Of a stretch of DNA of 64,000 nt, positions 27,392 to 36,580 are shown piece after piece. Where the stretch lies: NCBI GenBank assembly GCA_046350095.1, contig JAXMBA010000008.1:186001-250000 (forward strand), in the 5' to 3' direction. How positions within the stretch are numbered: position 1 is the stretch's first letter; every line of letters starts with the position of its first letter. This DNA is from Urbifossiella sp046350095. Lineage in GTDB: Bacteria; Planctomycetota; Planctomycetia; Gemmatales; Gemmataceae. The notes under the pieces are model-generated. The model was not told the DNA's origin. It searched no databases and worked only from the letters and a program-made list of their open reading frames with translations. Position numbers and translations under genes: made by a program.

Positions 27392-29341
27392 ATGGCCGCC
27401 GCCCAACCCAGTGCGTTTCTCGTCGCCCGCCGGGACGACGGGTTCGGGGACGTGTACCCGCTCCAGGACGGGACGCGCTACACCCTCGGCCGCGCCCCCA
27501 CCAACCGCGTCGTTCTCCGCGACGACCTGTGCAGCCGCGAGCACGCCGAGGTCTTCCCCGCCGAGGGCGGCTGGTTCGTCCGCGACCTCGGGAGCCTCAA
27601 CGGCACCCACCTCAACGGCGAACAACTCCGCCGCGAGCAGCGCCTCACCGCCCGCGACGACCTCCGCGTCGGCCGCGTCGAGTTCGTGTTCATCGAGGAC
27701 CTGACCCAACTCCCCGACGTGCCGCAGCCGGCGGCGTCGCGGTCGTCGGACAAGTCCGACGGGATGGCGATCAAGAAGCGCCTGGGGCAGACCAAGTACC
27801 ACCCGCCGATTCCCGCGCCGTCGGCCGCGCCGCCGACCGAGCCGGCCCGCACCGACAGCCGGGTGTCGCCGTCGCAGGCGCTGGCCATCCTGTACCGCCT
27901 CGCCCTCGACATGGCCGACGCCGCAACGCCCGCCGAACTCGGAGAGCTGGTCGTGGACGCCGCGTTCCGCGCAACGCCGGCCGAGGTGGGGGCCGTGCTG
28001 GCGCTCAAGGAAGGCCGCGAGTTCGAGCCGGTGGTCTACCGGCACCGCGGGGCCGGACACCCGACGTACCACAAGGTGTCCAACTTCGTCAGCCACGAGG
28101 TGCTCGGCACGAAGCAAGCCATCCTGGCGGAGAACGTGGCCCTGGAGCGGGCGCTGAAGGACCGCGACAGCATCGCCGACCTGAAGGTGGCGAGTCTGAT
28201 CTGCGCCCCCGTGATCGTCGAGGACCAACTCATCGGGCTGTTCCATCTCTACCGGGCACACATCACCCACCCGTTGAACTCGGACGACCTGGAGTTCACG
28301 CTCGCCGTCGCCCGCCAGCTCGGCACCGCGTGGCACCGGCTGCGGAAGCAGGCGACGCTGAGCGTCGAGGTGAAAAACCTCAAGGACCAGCTCCGCATCG
28401 AGAGCGAGATGGTCGGCGACAGTGCCGGACTGGCGACGATCGAGTCGCAGGTCAGCCGGGTGGCCGCCACGAAGGCGACGGTGTTGATTCGCGGCGAGAG
28501 CGGCGTCGGCAAGGAACTGGTGGCGCGGGCGATCCACTCGCGCAGCCCCCGGAAGGACGCGCCCTTCGTGACCCTCAACTGCGCGGCCCTGACCGAGACG
28601 CTGTTGGAGAGCGAGCTGTTCGGTCACGAGAAGGGGGCGTTCACCGGCGCGACCGAGCGCATGATTGGCAAGTTCGAGGCGGCCGACACCGGCACCATCT
28701 TCCTGGACGAGATCGGCGAGATGGCGCCGACCACGCAGGCGAAGTTCCTGCGCGTGCTGGAGGGGCAGGCGTTCGAGCGCGTCGGCGGGAACACGCCGAT
28801 CCGGGTGGACGTGCGTGTGGTCGCGGCCACGAACCGGCCGCTAGAGGAGGCCGTCCGGGCGGGGACATTCCGCCGCGACCTGTTCTTCCGGCTGCAGGTG
28901 GTGCAGCTGGACGTGCCGCCGCTGCGCGACCGGCCCGAGGACGTGCCGCCGATCGCCGACCACTTCCTGAAGCGGTTCGCGCGCGAGACCGGCCGCAAGA
29001 TGCGCGGCTTCACGCCCGCCGCGGTGGACAAGCTGAAGGGCTACCGCTGGCCCGGGAACGTCCGCGAGCTGCGGAACGTCGTGGAGCGCGCGGTGGCGCT
29101 AGGGACCGGCCCAGTCGTCGACGCGGCCGACATCTGGCTGAGTGAGCTGGACGTGGGCGGCCCGGTGATCGGTGCCGCGGCCGGGGTGTACCGGCCGGAG
29201 ACGATCGACGACGTGGAGAAGAGGCACATCGAGGCGACGCTCAAGTACACTGACTGGAACAAGTCGCAGGCGGCGGTGATCCTCGGAATCGAGCGATCGA
29301 CGCTCGACCGCAAGATCAAGGGGTACAACCTGGCACGCTGA
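27392..29341 (+). CDS. Sigma54-dependent activator with FHA and GAF sensor domains
   Basis: 649 residues. An FHA domain fills residues 1-95 (YTLGRAPTNRVVLRDDLCSREHAEV... LGSLNGTHLNG), binding phosphothreonine peptides. A GAF domain follows at about 165-320 (LICAPVIVEDQLIGLFHLY). The AAA+ domain has GESGVGKE near 367, GAFTGA near 415, and WPGNVRELRN; the C-terminus carries a Fis-type HTH (WNKSQAAVILGIERSTLDRKI). The FHA module suggests input from Ser/Thr kinases such as the kinase-WD40 protein upstream. It is convergent with mutS, 3 bases apart. Confidence 0.94.
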   Translation: MAAAQPSAFLVARRDDGFGDVYPLQDGTRYTLGRAPTNRVVLRDDLCSREHAEVFPAEGGWFVRDLGSLNGTHLNGEQLRREQRLTARDDLRVGRVEFVFIEDLTQLPDVPQPAASRSSDKSDGMAIKKRLGQTKYHPPIPAPSAAPPTEPARTDSRVSPSQALAILYRLALDMADAATPAELGELVVDAAFRATPAEVGAVLALKEGREFEPVVYRHRGAGHPTYHKVSNFVSHEVLGTKQAILAENVALERALKDRDSIADLKVASLICAPVIVEDQLIGLFHLYRAHITHPLNSDDLEFTLAVARQLGTAWHRLRKQATLSVEVKNLKDQLRIESEMVGDSAGLATIESQVSRVAATKATVLIRGESGVGKELVARAIHSRSPRKDAPFVTLNCAALTETLLESELFGHEKGAFTGATERMIGKFEAADTGTIFLDEIGEMAPTTQAKFLRVLEGQAFERVGGNTPIRVDVRVVAATNRPLEEAVRAGTFRRDLFFRLQVVQLDVPPLRDRPEDVPPIADHFLKRFARETGRKMRGFTPAAVDKLKGYRWPGNVRELRNVVERAVALGTGPVVDAADIWLSELDVGGPVIGAAAGVYRPETIDDVEKRHIEATLKYTDWNKSQAAVILGIERSTLDRKIKGYNLAR

Positions 29342-29344
29342 GGC

Positions 29345-31909
29345 TCAGAACGGCGGCCCGTCCGGGTCGTCGAACAGGGTCGGCCCCGCGGGCTTTCGCT
29401 TCGGCGCTTCCGGCGGCGAGACCGGCGTCGGCGTGGGCTTCCTCCGCGTCGGCTTCGGTTCCGGCGGCTTCGGTGCCGGCGTCTCGACCGCCGTCGGGGG
29501 CGTTCCGACCGGCAGCTGGTGCCGCGCTTCCAGGGTGCCGAGTACCGACTCTGCCCGGGCCAGCACCGGTTCCGGAACGCCGGCCAGCCGGGCGACGTGG
29601 ATGCCGTAGCTCTTGTCGGCGTTGCCCGGCCCGATCTTGTGCAGGAACACCACGTCCTTCTCGTGCTCTTGGACCGTCACGTTGTAGTTCCGCAGGTTCG
29701 GCAGCGTCGCCGCGAGCTGGGCGAGTTCGTGGTAGTGGGTGGCGAACAGCGCCCGGCAGCCGACCGCCCCGTGCAGGTACTCGGTGATCGCCCACGCGAG
29801 CGACACGCCGTCGTAGGTGCTGGTGCCGCGGCCGATCTCGTCGAGGATGACGAGGCTGCGCCGGGTGGCGTTGTTCAGGATGTTCGCCGCTTCCGTCATT
29901 TCGACCATGAACGTGCTCTGCCCGCGGCTCAGCTCGTCGCTGGCGCCGACGCGGGTAAAGATGCGGTCGGTGAGGCCGACGGTCGCGGCCTTCGCGGGGA
30001 CGAAGCTGCCGACGTGGGCCATGAGCGTGAGCAGCGCCACCTGCCGGATGAACGTGCTCTTGCCGCTCATGTTTGGCCCGGTGATGAGCCAGAAGGTGCC
30101 GGCGTCGGGGCCGAACGCGGCGTCGTTCGGGACGAACGTGCCCGGCGGCAGGATCACGTCGAGCACCGGGTGGCGGCCGTCCTTGATGTCAAGGACAGGG
30201 TCGTCTACCAGCACCGGGCGGACGTAGTTGCGGGACGCGGCCAGCTCGGCGAGCGCGGCGAGGAAGTCGGCCGCGGCAAGCACGTCGGCGGTGTTGAGCA
30301 GCCGGTGCGTCTGCGCGGCCACTTGCTCACGGAGTTGGTTGAACAGCTGTAGCTCGAGCGCCTGGCTCTTCTCCTGCGCGGACAGCACCTTCTCCTCGTA
30401 CTCCTTGAGCTGCGGCGTGATGTAGCGCTCGGCGTTCTTCAGCGTCTGCTTGCGGACGTAGTCGGCGGGCACTCGGCTCGAATTGGCGTGCGTCACCTCG
30501 ATGTAGTAGCCGTGGACCTCGTTGTAGCCGACCTTCAGGCTCGTGATGCTCGTCCGCGTGATCTCGGACGCCTGGTACCGGGCGATCCATCCTTTGCCTT
30601 CGCTGGACAGCTTGCGCACCTCGTCCAGGTCGGGGCTGTAGCCCTCCTTGATCACGTCACCGTCCTTCGCGGACAACGGCGGGTCGTCCTTCAAGGCGCG
30701 GTCGAGCAACTCGCGCAGGTCGGGACACAGTTCGAGCCGCTGTTCCAGCGCCGCCAACAACGACGAGCGGCGGCCCGACAGCTTCGCCTTCACGGCGGGC
30801 AGCAGGCGGAGCGTGGCGGCGATCTTCGCCAGGTCCGGCGGAGTGGCGCGGGCCGTCGAGACGCGGGTGGTGAGGCGCTGGATGTCGGAGCACGCGTCGA
30901 GCTGCGCGCGGAGCTGGCCGCGGAGGGCGTGGTCCCTCACCAACTCTTCGACAGCGTCGAGTCGGGCCGTGATTGCGGCGCGGTCGGTGAGCGGGGCCAA
31001 GAGGCTGTCGTGCAGCATCCGCGCGCCCATCGGCGTGACCGTGCGGTCGAGTACGGACAGTAGCGAGCCGTCGCGCTGGGCGTCGCGCAGGGTGCGCGTC
31101 AGTTCCAGACTGCGGCGCGTCACCTCGTCGAGCGTCAGGAGTGTGTCCGGCCGGTGCGGCTGGAGGCGGCGCAGGTGCGACAGGCTGGCGCGAAGCGTTT
31201 CCTGCAAGTAGATGACGATCGCACCCGCGGCCGTCAGGCACGGCTGATCGTCCTCGAAGCCGAAGCCGCTGAGCGTGGCGACCTGGAAGTGCGTCCGGAG
31301 GGCCTGCGTCGCGGTGGTCGGGTCGAAGGTCCAGTCGGGCCGCGCCGAGCGCGTGCGGGGCATCACCACGCTCGCGGCCTCCGCCATCACGTCGGTCTGG
31401 GCCTCGGCGTACAGCACCTCCGCGGCGTTGAGGCGCGCGAACTCGTCGGTCAGCCGCGCGGCGGGCACGTCGGCCGCGCCGAAGACGCCCGCGCTGAGAT
31501 CGACCCATGCCACGCCGAAGCCGCTGCTTTTCGTGGCGAAAACGGCGACGAGGTGGTTCGGCGTCTTCGGGTCGAGTAGGCCCTCCTCGGTGACGGTGCC
31601 CGGCGTGACGACGCGATTCACCTCGCGGTGGATGATCTTCTTCTTCGGGTCCGGCTCCTCCATCTGCTCGCACACGGCGACGCGGTGGCCGGCCTTGATG
31701 AGCTGACCGAGGTAGTGCTCCAGGCGGTGTACTGGCACGCCCGCCATGGGCACGGTGCCGTCTCGCTTCGTGAGCGTGAGGCCGAGCACTCTGGAGCCCA
31801 GCTCGGCGTCGTCCTCGAACAGTTCGTAGAAGTCGCCGTTGCGGAAAAGTACCAGCATTCCTGGGTGAAGTGCCTTCGCGTCGCGGTACTGCTGCAGCAT
31901 CCGGCTCAT
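29345..31909 (-). CDS. mutS: DNA mismatch recognition ATPase MutS
   Basis: 854 residues from the ATG at 31909, the standard MutS length. The mismatch-binding wedge is GDFYELFEDDAE near residue 26-37, with the Phe and Glu that contact the mispair (Phe-x-Glu). The ATPase domain has GPNMSGKSTF, SFVPAKAATVGLTDRIFTRVGASDELSRGQSTFMVEM in family order, ILDEIGRGTSTYDG and FATHYHELAQL. The C-terminal tail is Pro/Lys-rich. The frame continues upstream to 32443 but without MutS similarity. It is divergent from kamA. Confidence 0.97.
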   Translation of the reverse strand: MSRMLQQYRDAKALHPGMLVLFRNGDFYELFEDDAELGSRVLGLTLTKRDGTVPMAGVPVHRLEHYLGQLIKAGHRVAVCEQMEEPDPKKKIIHREVNRVVTPGTVTEEGLLDPKTPNHLVAVFATKSSGFGVAWVDLSAGVFGAADVPAARLTDEFARLNAAEVLYAEAQTDVMAEAASVVMPRTRSARPDWTFDPTTATQALRTHFQVATLSGFGFEDDQPCLTAAGAIVIYLQETLRASLSHLRRLQPHRPDTLLTLDEVTRRSLELTRTLRDAQRDGSLLSVLDRTVTPMGARMLHDSLLAPLTDRAAITARLDAVEELVRDHALRGQLRAQLDACSDIQRLTTRVSTARATPPDLAKIAATLRLLPAVKAKLSGRRSSLLAALEQRLELCPDLRELLDRALKDDPPLSAKDGDVIKEGYSPDLDEVRKLSSEGKGWIARYQASEITRTSITSLKVGYNEVHGYYIEVTHANSSRVPADYVRKQTLKNAERYITPQLKEYEEKVLSAQEKSQALELQLFNQLREQVAAQTHRLLNTADVLAAADFLAALAELAASRNYVRPVLVDDPVLDIKDGRHPVLDVILPPGTFVPNDAAFGPDAGTFWLITGPNMSGKSTFIRQVALLTLMAHVGSFVPAKAATVGLTDRIFTRVGASDELSRGQSTFMVEMTEAANILNNATRRSLVILDEIGRGTSTYDGVSLAWAITEYLHGAVGCRALFATHYHELAQLAATLPNLRNYNVTVQEHEKDVVFLHKIGPGNADKSYGIHVARLAGVPEPVLARAESVLGTLEARHQLPVGTPPTAVETPAPKPPEPKPTRRKPTPTPVSPPEAPKRKPAGPTLFDDPDGPPF

Positions 31910-32063
31910 GTCGGGTCCGCGCGAATCGTCGGTGTCGGGAAGGGAAGTGTATCGGCGCGCGCGGCCGCGCGGAATGACCGCAGCGAGTGCCGAAGTGCGC
32001 CGTGTCGCGCCGGTGTTGCGGGAAAAAGTGGGAAATTCCGCGCGGCAACGGCGGACGCTCAAC

Positions 32064-32091
32064 TTGTTTTTCACACACCCCGCGTTACGAT
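32064..32091 (+). promoter_or_regulatory. Possible promoter for kamA
   Basis: ttgttt at 32064-32069 and tacgat at 32086-32091 with 16-base spacing, in the 298-base divergent region between mutS and kamA, about 116 bases upstream of the kamA start. Consensus match only. Confidence 0.4.
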
Positions 32092-32207
32092 CTGTTCTTA
32101 AGGTGTACGTCGCGCTTCGCGCACTCAAGGCGTCGCCCCCCCGAAGTGCCGGTCGTCGTCGGATGACACCGGCCCGGGTTAAGAGGCCCGTGGAGGCGAA
32201 ACCCGGC

Positions 32208-33623
32208 ATGGCCGAACCCGACACTCGCCCGAGCACGACGCCGGCCGCGAGCGGATTCGACGACGACGAGCCCCCGAGTCGGTCGCGGCGGCTCCCCGCG
32301 TGGCAGGACGTCCCGGACCACCTCTGGACCGACTGGCGCTGGCAGACCCAAAACTCGGTGCGCTCCGTCCGCCAACTCCGCACCCTGCTTACCTTCTCCC
32401 CCGCCGAGCTCGAAGCAATCGGCCGGATCGAGAGCGAGTACAAGCTTGCGATCCCGCCGTACTACTTCTCGCTCATCGACCCGGACGACCCGTTCGACCC
32501 GATCCGCCTCCAGAGCGTGCCCTCGCCGCTCGAAGCGGTCAACCAGTCGGGCTACGAGCTGGACGACCCACTCGAGGAGGACAAGGACTCGCCGGTACCG
32601 GGGCTCACGCACCGGTACCCGGACCGGGCGCTGCTCATCACCACGCCCAACTGCTCGATGTACTGCCGGTACTGCACCCGCAAGCGCGCCACGCTCACCC
32701 GCGGCGGCTGGGAGGGGATCAGCGCCGACGACGAGCGGATGATCGACTACGTCCGCCGCACCGAGAGCATCCGCGACGTGATCGTCAGCGGCGGCGACCC
32801 GCTGACCCTCCCGGTCGGGAAGCTACGGTACTACCTCGAGAACCTGAAGGCGATCGACCACGTGGACGTGATCCGCATCGGCACCCGCGTGCCGGTCACG
32901 TTGCCGCAGCGGCTCTTCGACCAGGAACTCATCGACCTGCTGGCGTCGGCCGAGAAGGTGTACATTCAGACGCACTTCAACCACCCCCGCGAGATCACGC
33001 CCGAGTCGGCTCGCGTGGTGAAGGCGCTGTTGAAGGCCGGGATGCCGGTGAACAACCACTCGGTGCTTCTGAAGGGCGTGAACGACGACCTGGGCACGAT
33101 GCGCGAGTTGCTCCGCGGCCTGCTTCGGATCAAGGCCCGGCCGTACTACCTGTTCCACTGCGACCCGGTGACCGGCGCCGGGCACTTCCGCACCAGCGTG
33201 TGGAAGGGGCTCGAAATCATGGAAGGCCTCCGCGGCCACATGAGCGGCATCGGCATCCCGACGTACGTGGTGGACAGCCCCCACGGCGGCGGCAAGATTC
33301 CGATGATGCCGAACTACCTCGTGAGCATGGCCGACGACGCCGTCGTGCTGCGGAACTACGAGGGGATGCTCATCCGCTACCAGGCCGAGGACAAGCCGGG
33401 CCTGTCGCCGGCGGTCGGGGCGCGGACCCGCGGCGTGAGCGCACTGCTCCAGGGCGACAAGACGCAGCTGATGCCGGAGGGTAACGAGCGGATGGAGCGC
33501 CGCCGCAAGATCGAGGTGCTCGACCCGGGCTACGAGACGGGCTGCGGCGGCGACGCAGGCGGACCTCCTGGTGTTCTCCCGCTGCCGGTGATGAACGGCC
33601 GTCACGCGGCGTCGAACGGCTGA
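32208..33623 (+). CDS. kamA: Radical-SAM lysine 2,3-aminomutase family enzyme (KamA)
   Basis: 471 residues from the ATG at 32208 (ggag upstream); an ATG at 32163 is possible. The radical-SAM cluster motif is Cys149-x3-Cys153-x2-Cys156 in CSMYCRYCTRKR, and the PLP lysine is Lys363 in DSPHGGGKIP, both needed for KamA chemistry (moving the alpha-amino group of lysine, or in some members glutamate, to the beta position). The C-terminus carries a ~60-residue extension. A strong hairpin terminator follows. Two ATP-grasp ligases downstream suggest a product that is ligated rather than degraded, which is inference. Confidence 0.92.
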   Translation: MAEPDTRPSTTPAASGFDDDEPPSRSRRLPAWQDVPDHLWTDWRWQTQNSVRSVRQLRTLLTFSPAELEAIGRIESEYKLAIPPYYFSLIDPDDPFDPIRLQSVPSPLEAVNQSGYELDDPLEEDKDSPVPGLTHRYPDRALLITTPNCSMYCRYCTRKRATLTRGGWEGISADDERMIDYVRRTESIRDVIVSGGDPLTLPVGKLRYYLENLKAIDHVDVIRIGTRVPVTLPQRLFDQELIDLLASAEKVYIQTHFNHPREITPESARVVKALLKAGMPVNNHSVLLKGVNDDLGTMRELLRGLLRIKARPYYLFHCDPVTGAGHFRTSVWKGLEIMEGLRGHMSGIGIPTYVVDSPHGGGKIPMMPNYLVSMADDAVVLRNYEGMLIRYQAEDKPGLSPAVGARTRGVSALLQGDKTQLMPEGNERMERRRKIEVLDPGYETGCGGDAGGPPGVLPLPVMNGRHAASNG

Positions 33624-33647
33624 AGCCCGGAACGTGAATCCTGAAAG

Positions 33648-33677
33648 GCCCGGGGACAGCCGTCCCCGGGCTTTTTT
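33648..33677 (+). terminator. Rho-independent terminator after kamA
   Basis: A perfect 10-bp GC stem (33648-33657 with 33662-33671), loop agcc, followed directly by six T at 33672-33677. It lies 24 bases after the kamA stop and 13 bases before the next ATG, so it should reduce or condition read-through into the ATP-grasp gene. The same stem sequence recurs at 49875-49902. Confidence 0.9.
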
Positions 33678-33690
33678 GTCGGAGCCACCC

Positions 33691-34713
33691 ATGCGGATCG
33701 GCATCGCCTGCACGCTGAAGCCGGACGGCCCGCCGCCGCCCGGGGCCGGCGACGACTGGGCCGAGGAGTTCGACTCGCCCGCCACCGTCGAGGCCGTCGC
33801 CGCCGTGCTGCGGTCGCTGGGTCACGACGTCCGCTCGCTCGGCGACGGCCGGCCGTTCCTCGAAGCCGTGACGGCCGACCCGCCGGATTTGGTGTTCAAC
33901 TTCGCCGAGGGGCAGGGCGTGTCCCGGTCCCGCGAGGCGCGGGTGCCGGCGGTGTGCGAGATGCTCGGCATCCCCGTCACCGGCTCCGACCCGCTCGCTC
34001 TCGCCGTCGCGCTCGACAAGGACATGACGCGCCGTGTGGTCGAGGCGGCCGGCCTGACGGTGCCGAAGGGGTTCACGCTCGCGCCGCCGCCCGGTGAGTA
34101 CGACGGCGAGTACGCCGAGTTCCCCGCACTGCTCGAAGCGGCCGGCCTGACCTGTCCGGTGATCGTCAAGCCGGCCCTCGAAGGAAGTAGTAAGGGAATC
34201 CGCCGCACGGCGCTCGTCCGCACGCCGGCGGAGTTCGGCCCCGCGGTCGTGGCGTTGTGGAAGGAGTACCGTCAGCCGGCGCTCGTCGAGGAGTTCATCG
34301 TCGGCGACGAGGTGACGGTCGGCATCGTGGGGAACGACCCGCCGCAACCGCTCGGCGTGATGCGCGTGGTGCCGAAGGAGTCGTCGGCCGAGTTCGTGTA
34401 CAGCCTGGAAGTGAAGCGCGCCTGGGACGGCGTCGTGAGCTACGAGGCGCCGGCGAAGTTGCCGCGCGAGGTGTACGCGGCCGTCGAGGCCGACGCGCTG
34501 GCGGCGTTCGCAGCGCTCGGCTGCCGGGACGTGGCGCGGGCCGACTTCCGCGTCCGCGACGGGGTGCCGTACTTCCTGGAAATCAACCCGCTGCCGGGTC
34601 TGAACCCCGACAGCGGTGACTTGTGTTACCTCGTCTACCGCATGGGCCACACCTACGCCGACCTGATCCGCCTGATCGTCGACGCCGCCGTAACCCGCTG
34701 CGGGCTCGCCTGA
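33691..34713 (+). CDS. D-Ala-D-Ala-ligase-like ATP-grasp protein (first copy)
   Basis: 340 residues from an ATG preceded by ggag. The fold runs from MRIGIACTLKPDG through FNFAEGQGVSRSREARVPAVCEMLGIPVTGSDPLALAVALDK (Ddl N-domain), the ATP-binding VIVKPALEGSSKGI and LVEEFIVGDEVTVGI, to the metal site ARADFRVRDGVPYFLEINPLPGL. This resembles Ddl closely at the metal site, but Ddl N-domain catalytic residues are not clear. It would ligate an amino acid to a carboxylate through an acyl phosphate. It sits immediately after the kamA terminator. Confidence 0.88.
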   Translation: MRIGIACTLKPDGPPPPGAGDDWAEEFDSPATVEAVAAVLRSLGHDVRSLGDGRPFLEAVTADPPDLVFNFAEGQGVSRSREARVPAVCEMLGIPVTGSDPLALAVALDKDMTRRVVEAAGLTVPKGFTLAPPPGEYDGEYAEFPALLEAAGLTCPVIVKPALEGSSKGIRRTALVRTPAEFGPAVVALWKEYRQPALVEEFIVGDEVTVGIVGNDPPQPLGVMRVVPKESSAEFVYSLEVKRAWDGVVSYEAPAKLPREVYAAVEADALAAFAALGCRDVARADFRVRDGVPYFLEINPLPGLNPDSGDLCYLVYRMGHTYADLIRLIVDAAVTRCGLA

Positions 34714-34750
34714 GGCGCGGTAACATGTGGGCTGCCGCGGAGGCCACGAG

Positions 34751-35371
34751 ATGAGCGCGATCCCGAAGCGAAAGCTGACCGAGGCTGAGTACCTCGAAAT
34801 CGAGCGCGCCGCCGAGTTCAAGAGCGAGTACTACGACGGCGTCATGTACCCGATGCAAGGCCCGGCGGGCGTCGTCGGCATGGCCGGCGCCACGGTTGAC
34901 CACAATAAGATCAAGGAAAACGTAAGCTTCGAACTCAACACCCGGCTACGGGGTGGGCCGTGCGAGGCGCTTTCGCGCGACATGCGCGTGAAGGTACTCG
35001 CCACCGGCCTCCACACGTACCCGGATGTCGTCGTCTACTGCGGCACGCCGGAGTTCCACGACGACGAGAAGCGGGACACGTTGCTGAATCCCACGGTCGT
35101 CGTCGAGGTCCTTTCCGAATCGACGGAGAAGTACGACCGGACGACGAAGATGAAGCACTACCGGCGCATCCCGTCGCTCCGCGAGTACGTGATGATCTCC
35201 CAGGATCACGTCTCGGTCGAGCGGTACGCCCGGCAGGCGAACGGGCAGTGGCTTCTGACCGAGTACGACGACCCGGCGGGCGCGCTCGACCTGGAGTGCG
35301 TCTCCGTCGAGATTCCGCTCGCGGCGATCTACCGGGGCGTCCGACTGCCCGAGAACCCGCCGTTGCGCTGA
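34751..35371 (+). CDS. Uma2-family (DUF820) putative restriction-fold endonuclease
   Basis: 206 residues from an ATG with ggagg 8 bases upstream. The PD-(D/E)xK core is visible: KSEYYDGVMYPM, YPDVVVYCG (Asp near 96), NPTVVVEVLSEST (Glu near 118) and the basic helix KYDRTTKMKHYRRI. Uma2 proteins are abundant in cyanobacteria and planctomycetes; their role is not settled, with suggestions of DNA metabolism or mobile behaviour. It interrupts two ATP-grasp genes and may be an unrelated insertion. Its codon use looks slightly less GC-biased. Confidence 0.85.
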   Translation: MSAIPKRKLTEAEYLEIERAAEFKSEYYDGVMYPMQGPAGVVGMAGATVDHNKIKENVSFELNTRLRGGPCEALSRDMRVKVLATGLHTYPDVVVYCGTPEFHDDEKRDTLLNPTVVVEVLSESTEKYDRTTKMKHYRRIPSLREYVMISQDHVSVERYARQANGQWLLTEYDDPAGALDLECVSVEIPLAAIYRGVRLPENPPLR

Positions 35372-35512
35372 GCTGTGCTCCGCTCGTAACGGCTGTGCGG
35401 CCGCGTCCCGCCGGCCGCCGCGCGGTTTCGCCGACTCCGCATTCCGCACACCCCGTGCGGCCGCAATAAAGTGTGGATGTTGAAGCAGGCCCGCCGGAGC
35501 CGCCGTCGTCCG

Positions 35513-36580
35513 ATGCCCCCCCGCGTGCTGGTGCTGTACAACGAGCCGGTCTTGCCCGCGTCCCACCCGGACGCCGGGGCCGAGCACGACATCCTCGACA
35601 CCGTCGCCGACACGTTCAAGATCATCCAGGCGGCCGGGTTCGACGCTCGCAAGCTCGGCATCAACCACGACCCGCAGCCGTTGCTCGACGAGGTCCGCGA
35701 CCACCGCCCGGACGCCGTCTTCAACCTGTTCGAGGGCATTCCCACGCAGCCGGGCACGGAAGTTTCGGTCGCGGCGCTGCTGGAGTGGCTGAACCTGCCG
35801 TTCACCGGCTGTCCGTCGTCGTGCCTGTCCGTCGGGCGCGACAAGGTTCGCAGCAAGCACCTCCTTTCGGCCGCCGGGCTGCCGACCGCCCCGTACCTCG
35901 TCGTCCCGGAAGGCGATCCCGTTCCGCGGTGGCGTCGCGGCTGGCCGGCTATCGTCAAGCCCGCGGCCCAGGACGCCAGCGTCGGCATCGACCAGGGGAG
36001 CGTCGTCAACACGCAGGCCGAACTGGCGGCCCGAGTCGAGCACGTCCGCAAGGCGTACGGCGGCGACTGCCTCGTCGAGGCGTTCGTGTTCGGCCGCGAG
36101 TTGCACGTGAACGTCATCCAGGTCGCCGGCGCGCGGGTCCCCGAGGTGCTGCCGCTGGCAGAAATCGAGTTCCTCGACAGCCGCCCCGGCAAGTGGCCGG
36201 TGTACACCTTCACCGCCAAGTGGGACATGGAGAGCGACGAGTACAAGAACGCGCCGCTGAAGGCGCCCGTGTACATCGACGAGCCGCTGTTCAAGGCGTT
36301 GGAACGAATCGCCGTGCGCGCCTTCCGCCTCTTCGAGTGCCGCGACTACGCCCGGCTCGACGTGCGGATGGCCGCCGACGGGAAGTTCGCCGTACTGGAG
36401 ATGAACCCGAACCCGTACCTGAACAGCCTGGCGCTGGTCAACGGCCTAATGGCCACGAACCGCACGCACGAGTGGGTCGTCACCAACATGGCGCTCGCCG
36501 CCCTGGCTCGCGGCGGCGTCGTGGCGGCCGACGGCGAGGTCCGCGTTCCCGTCGGCGTCGTCACCGGAGTGGAGTCGTGA
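35513..36580 (+). CDS. D-Ala-D-Ala-ligase-like ATP-grasp protein (second copy)
   Basis: 355 residues from the ATG at 35513 (MPPRVLVLYNEPVLP); a GTG at 35471 in frame would add 14 basic residues. It shows FNLFEGIPTQPGTEVSVAALLEWLNLPFTGCPSSCLSVGRDK, the ATP-binding AIVKPAAQDASVGID, LVEAFVFGRELHVNVI and the metal site ARLDVRMAADGKFAVLEMNPNPYL. Sequence differs enough from the 33691 copy to suggest a different substrate. Its stop overlaps the start of the DUF3109 gene by 4 bases, implying coupled translation. Confidence 0.87.
   Translation: MPPRVLVLYNEPVLPASHPDAGAEHDILDTVADTFKIIQAAGFDARKLGINHDPQPLLDEVRDHRPDAVFNLFEGIPTQPGTEVSVAALLEWLNLPFTGCPSSCLSVGRDKVRSKHLLSAAGLPTAPYLVVPEGDPVPRWRRGWPAIVKPAAQDASVGIDQGSVVNTQAELAARVEHVRKAYGGDCLVEAFVFGRELHVNVIQVAGARVPEVLPLAEIEFLDSRPGKWPVYTFTAKWDMESDEYKNAPLKAPVYIDEPLFKALERIAVRAFRLFECRDYARLDVRMAADGKFAVLEMNPNPYLNSLALVNGLMATNRTHEWVVTNMALAALARGGVVAADGEVRVPVGVVTGVES

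Noticed and set aside
35471..35512. Upstream GTG start for the second ATP-grasp gene
   Set aside because: Would add a basic 14-residue segment before the natural family start; the ATG at 35513 fits better, though ribosome-site spacing is not ideal for either.
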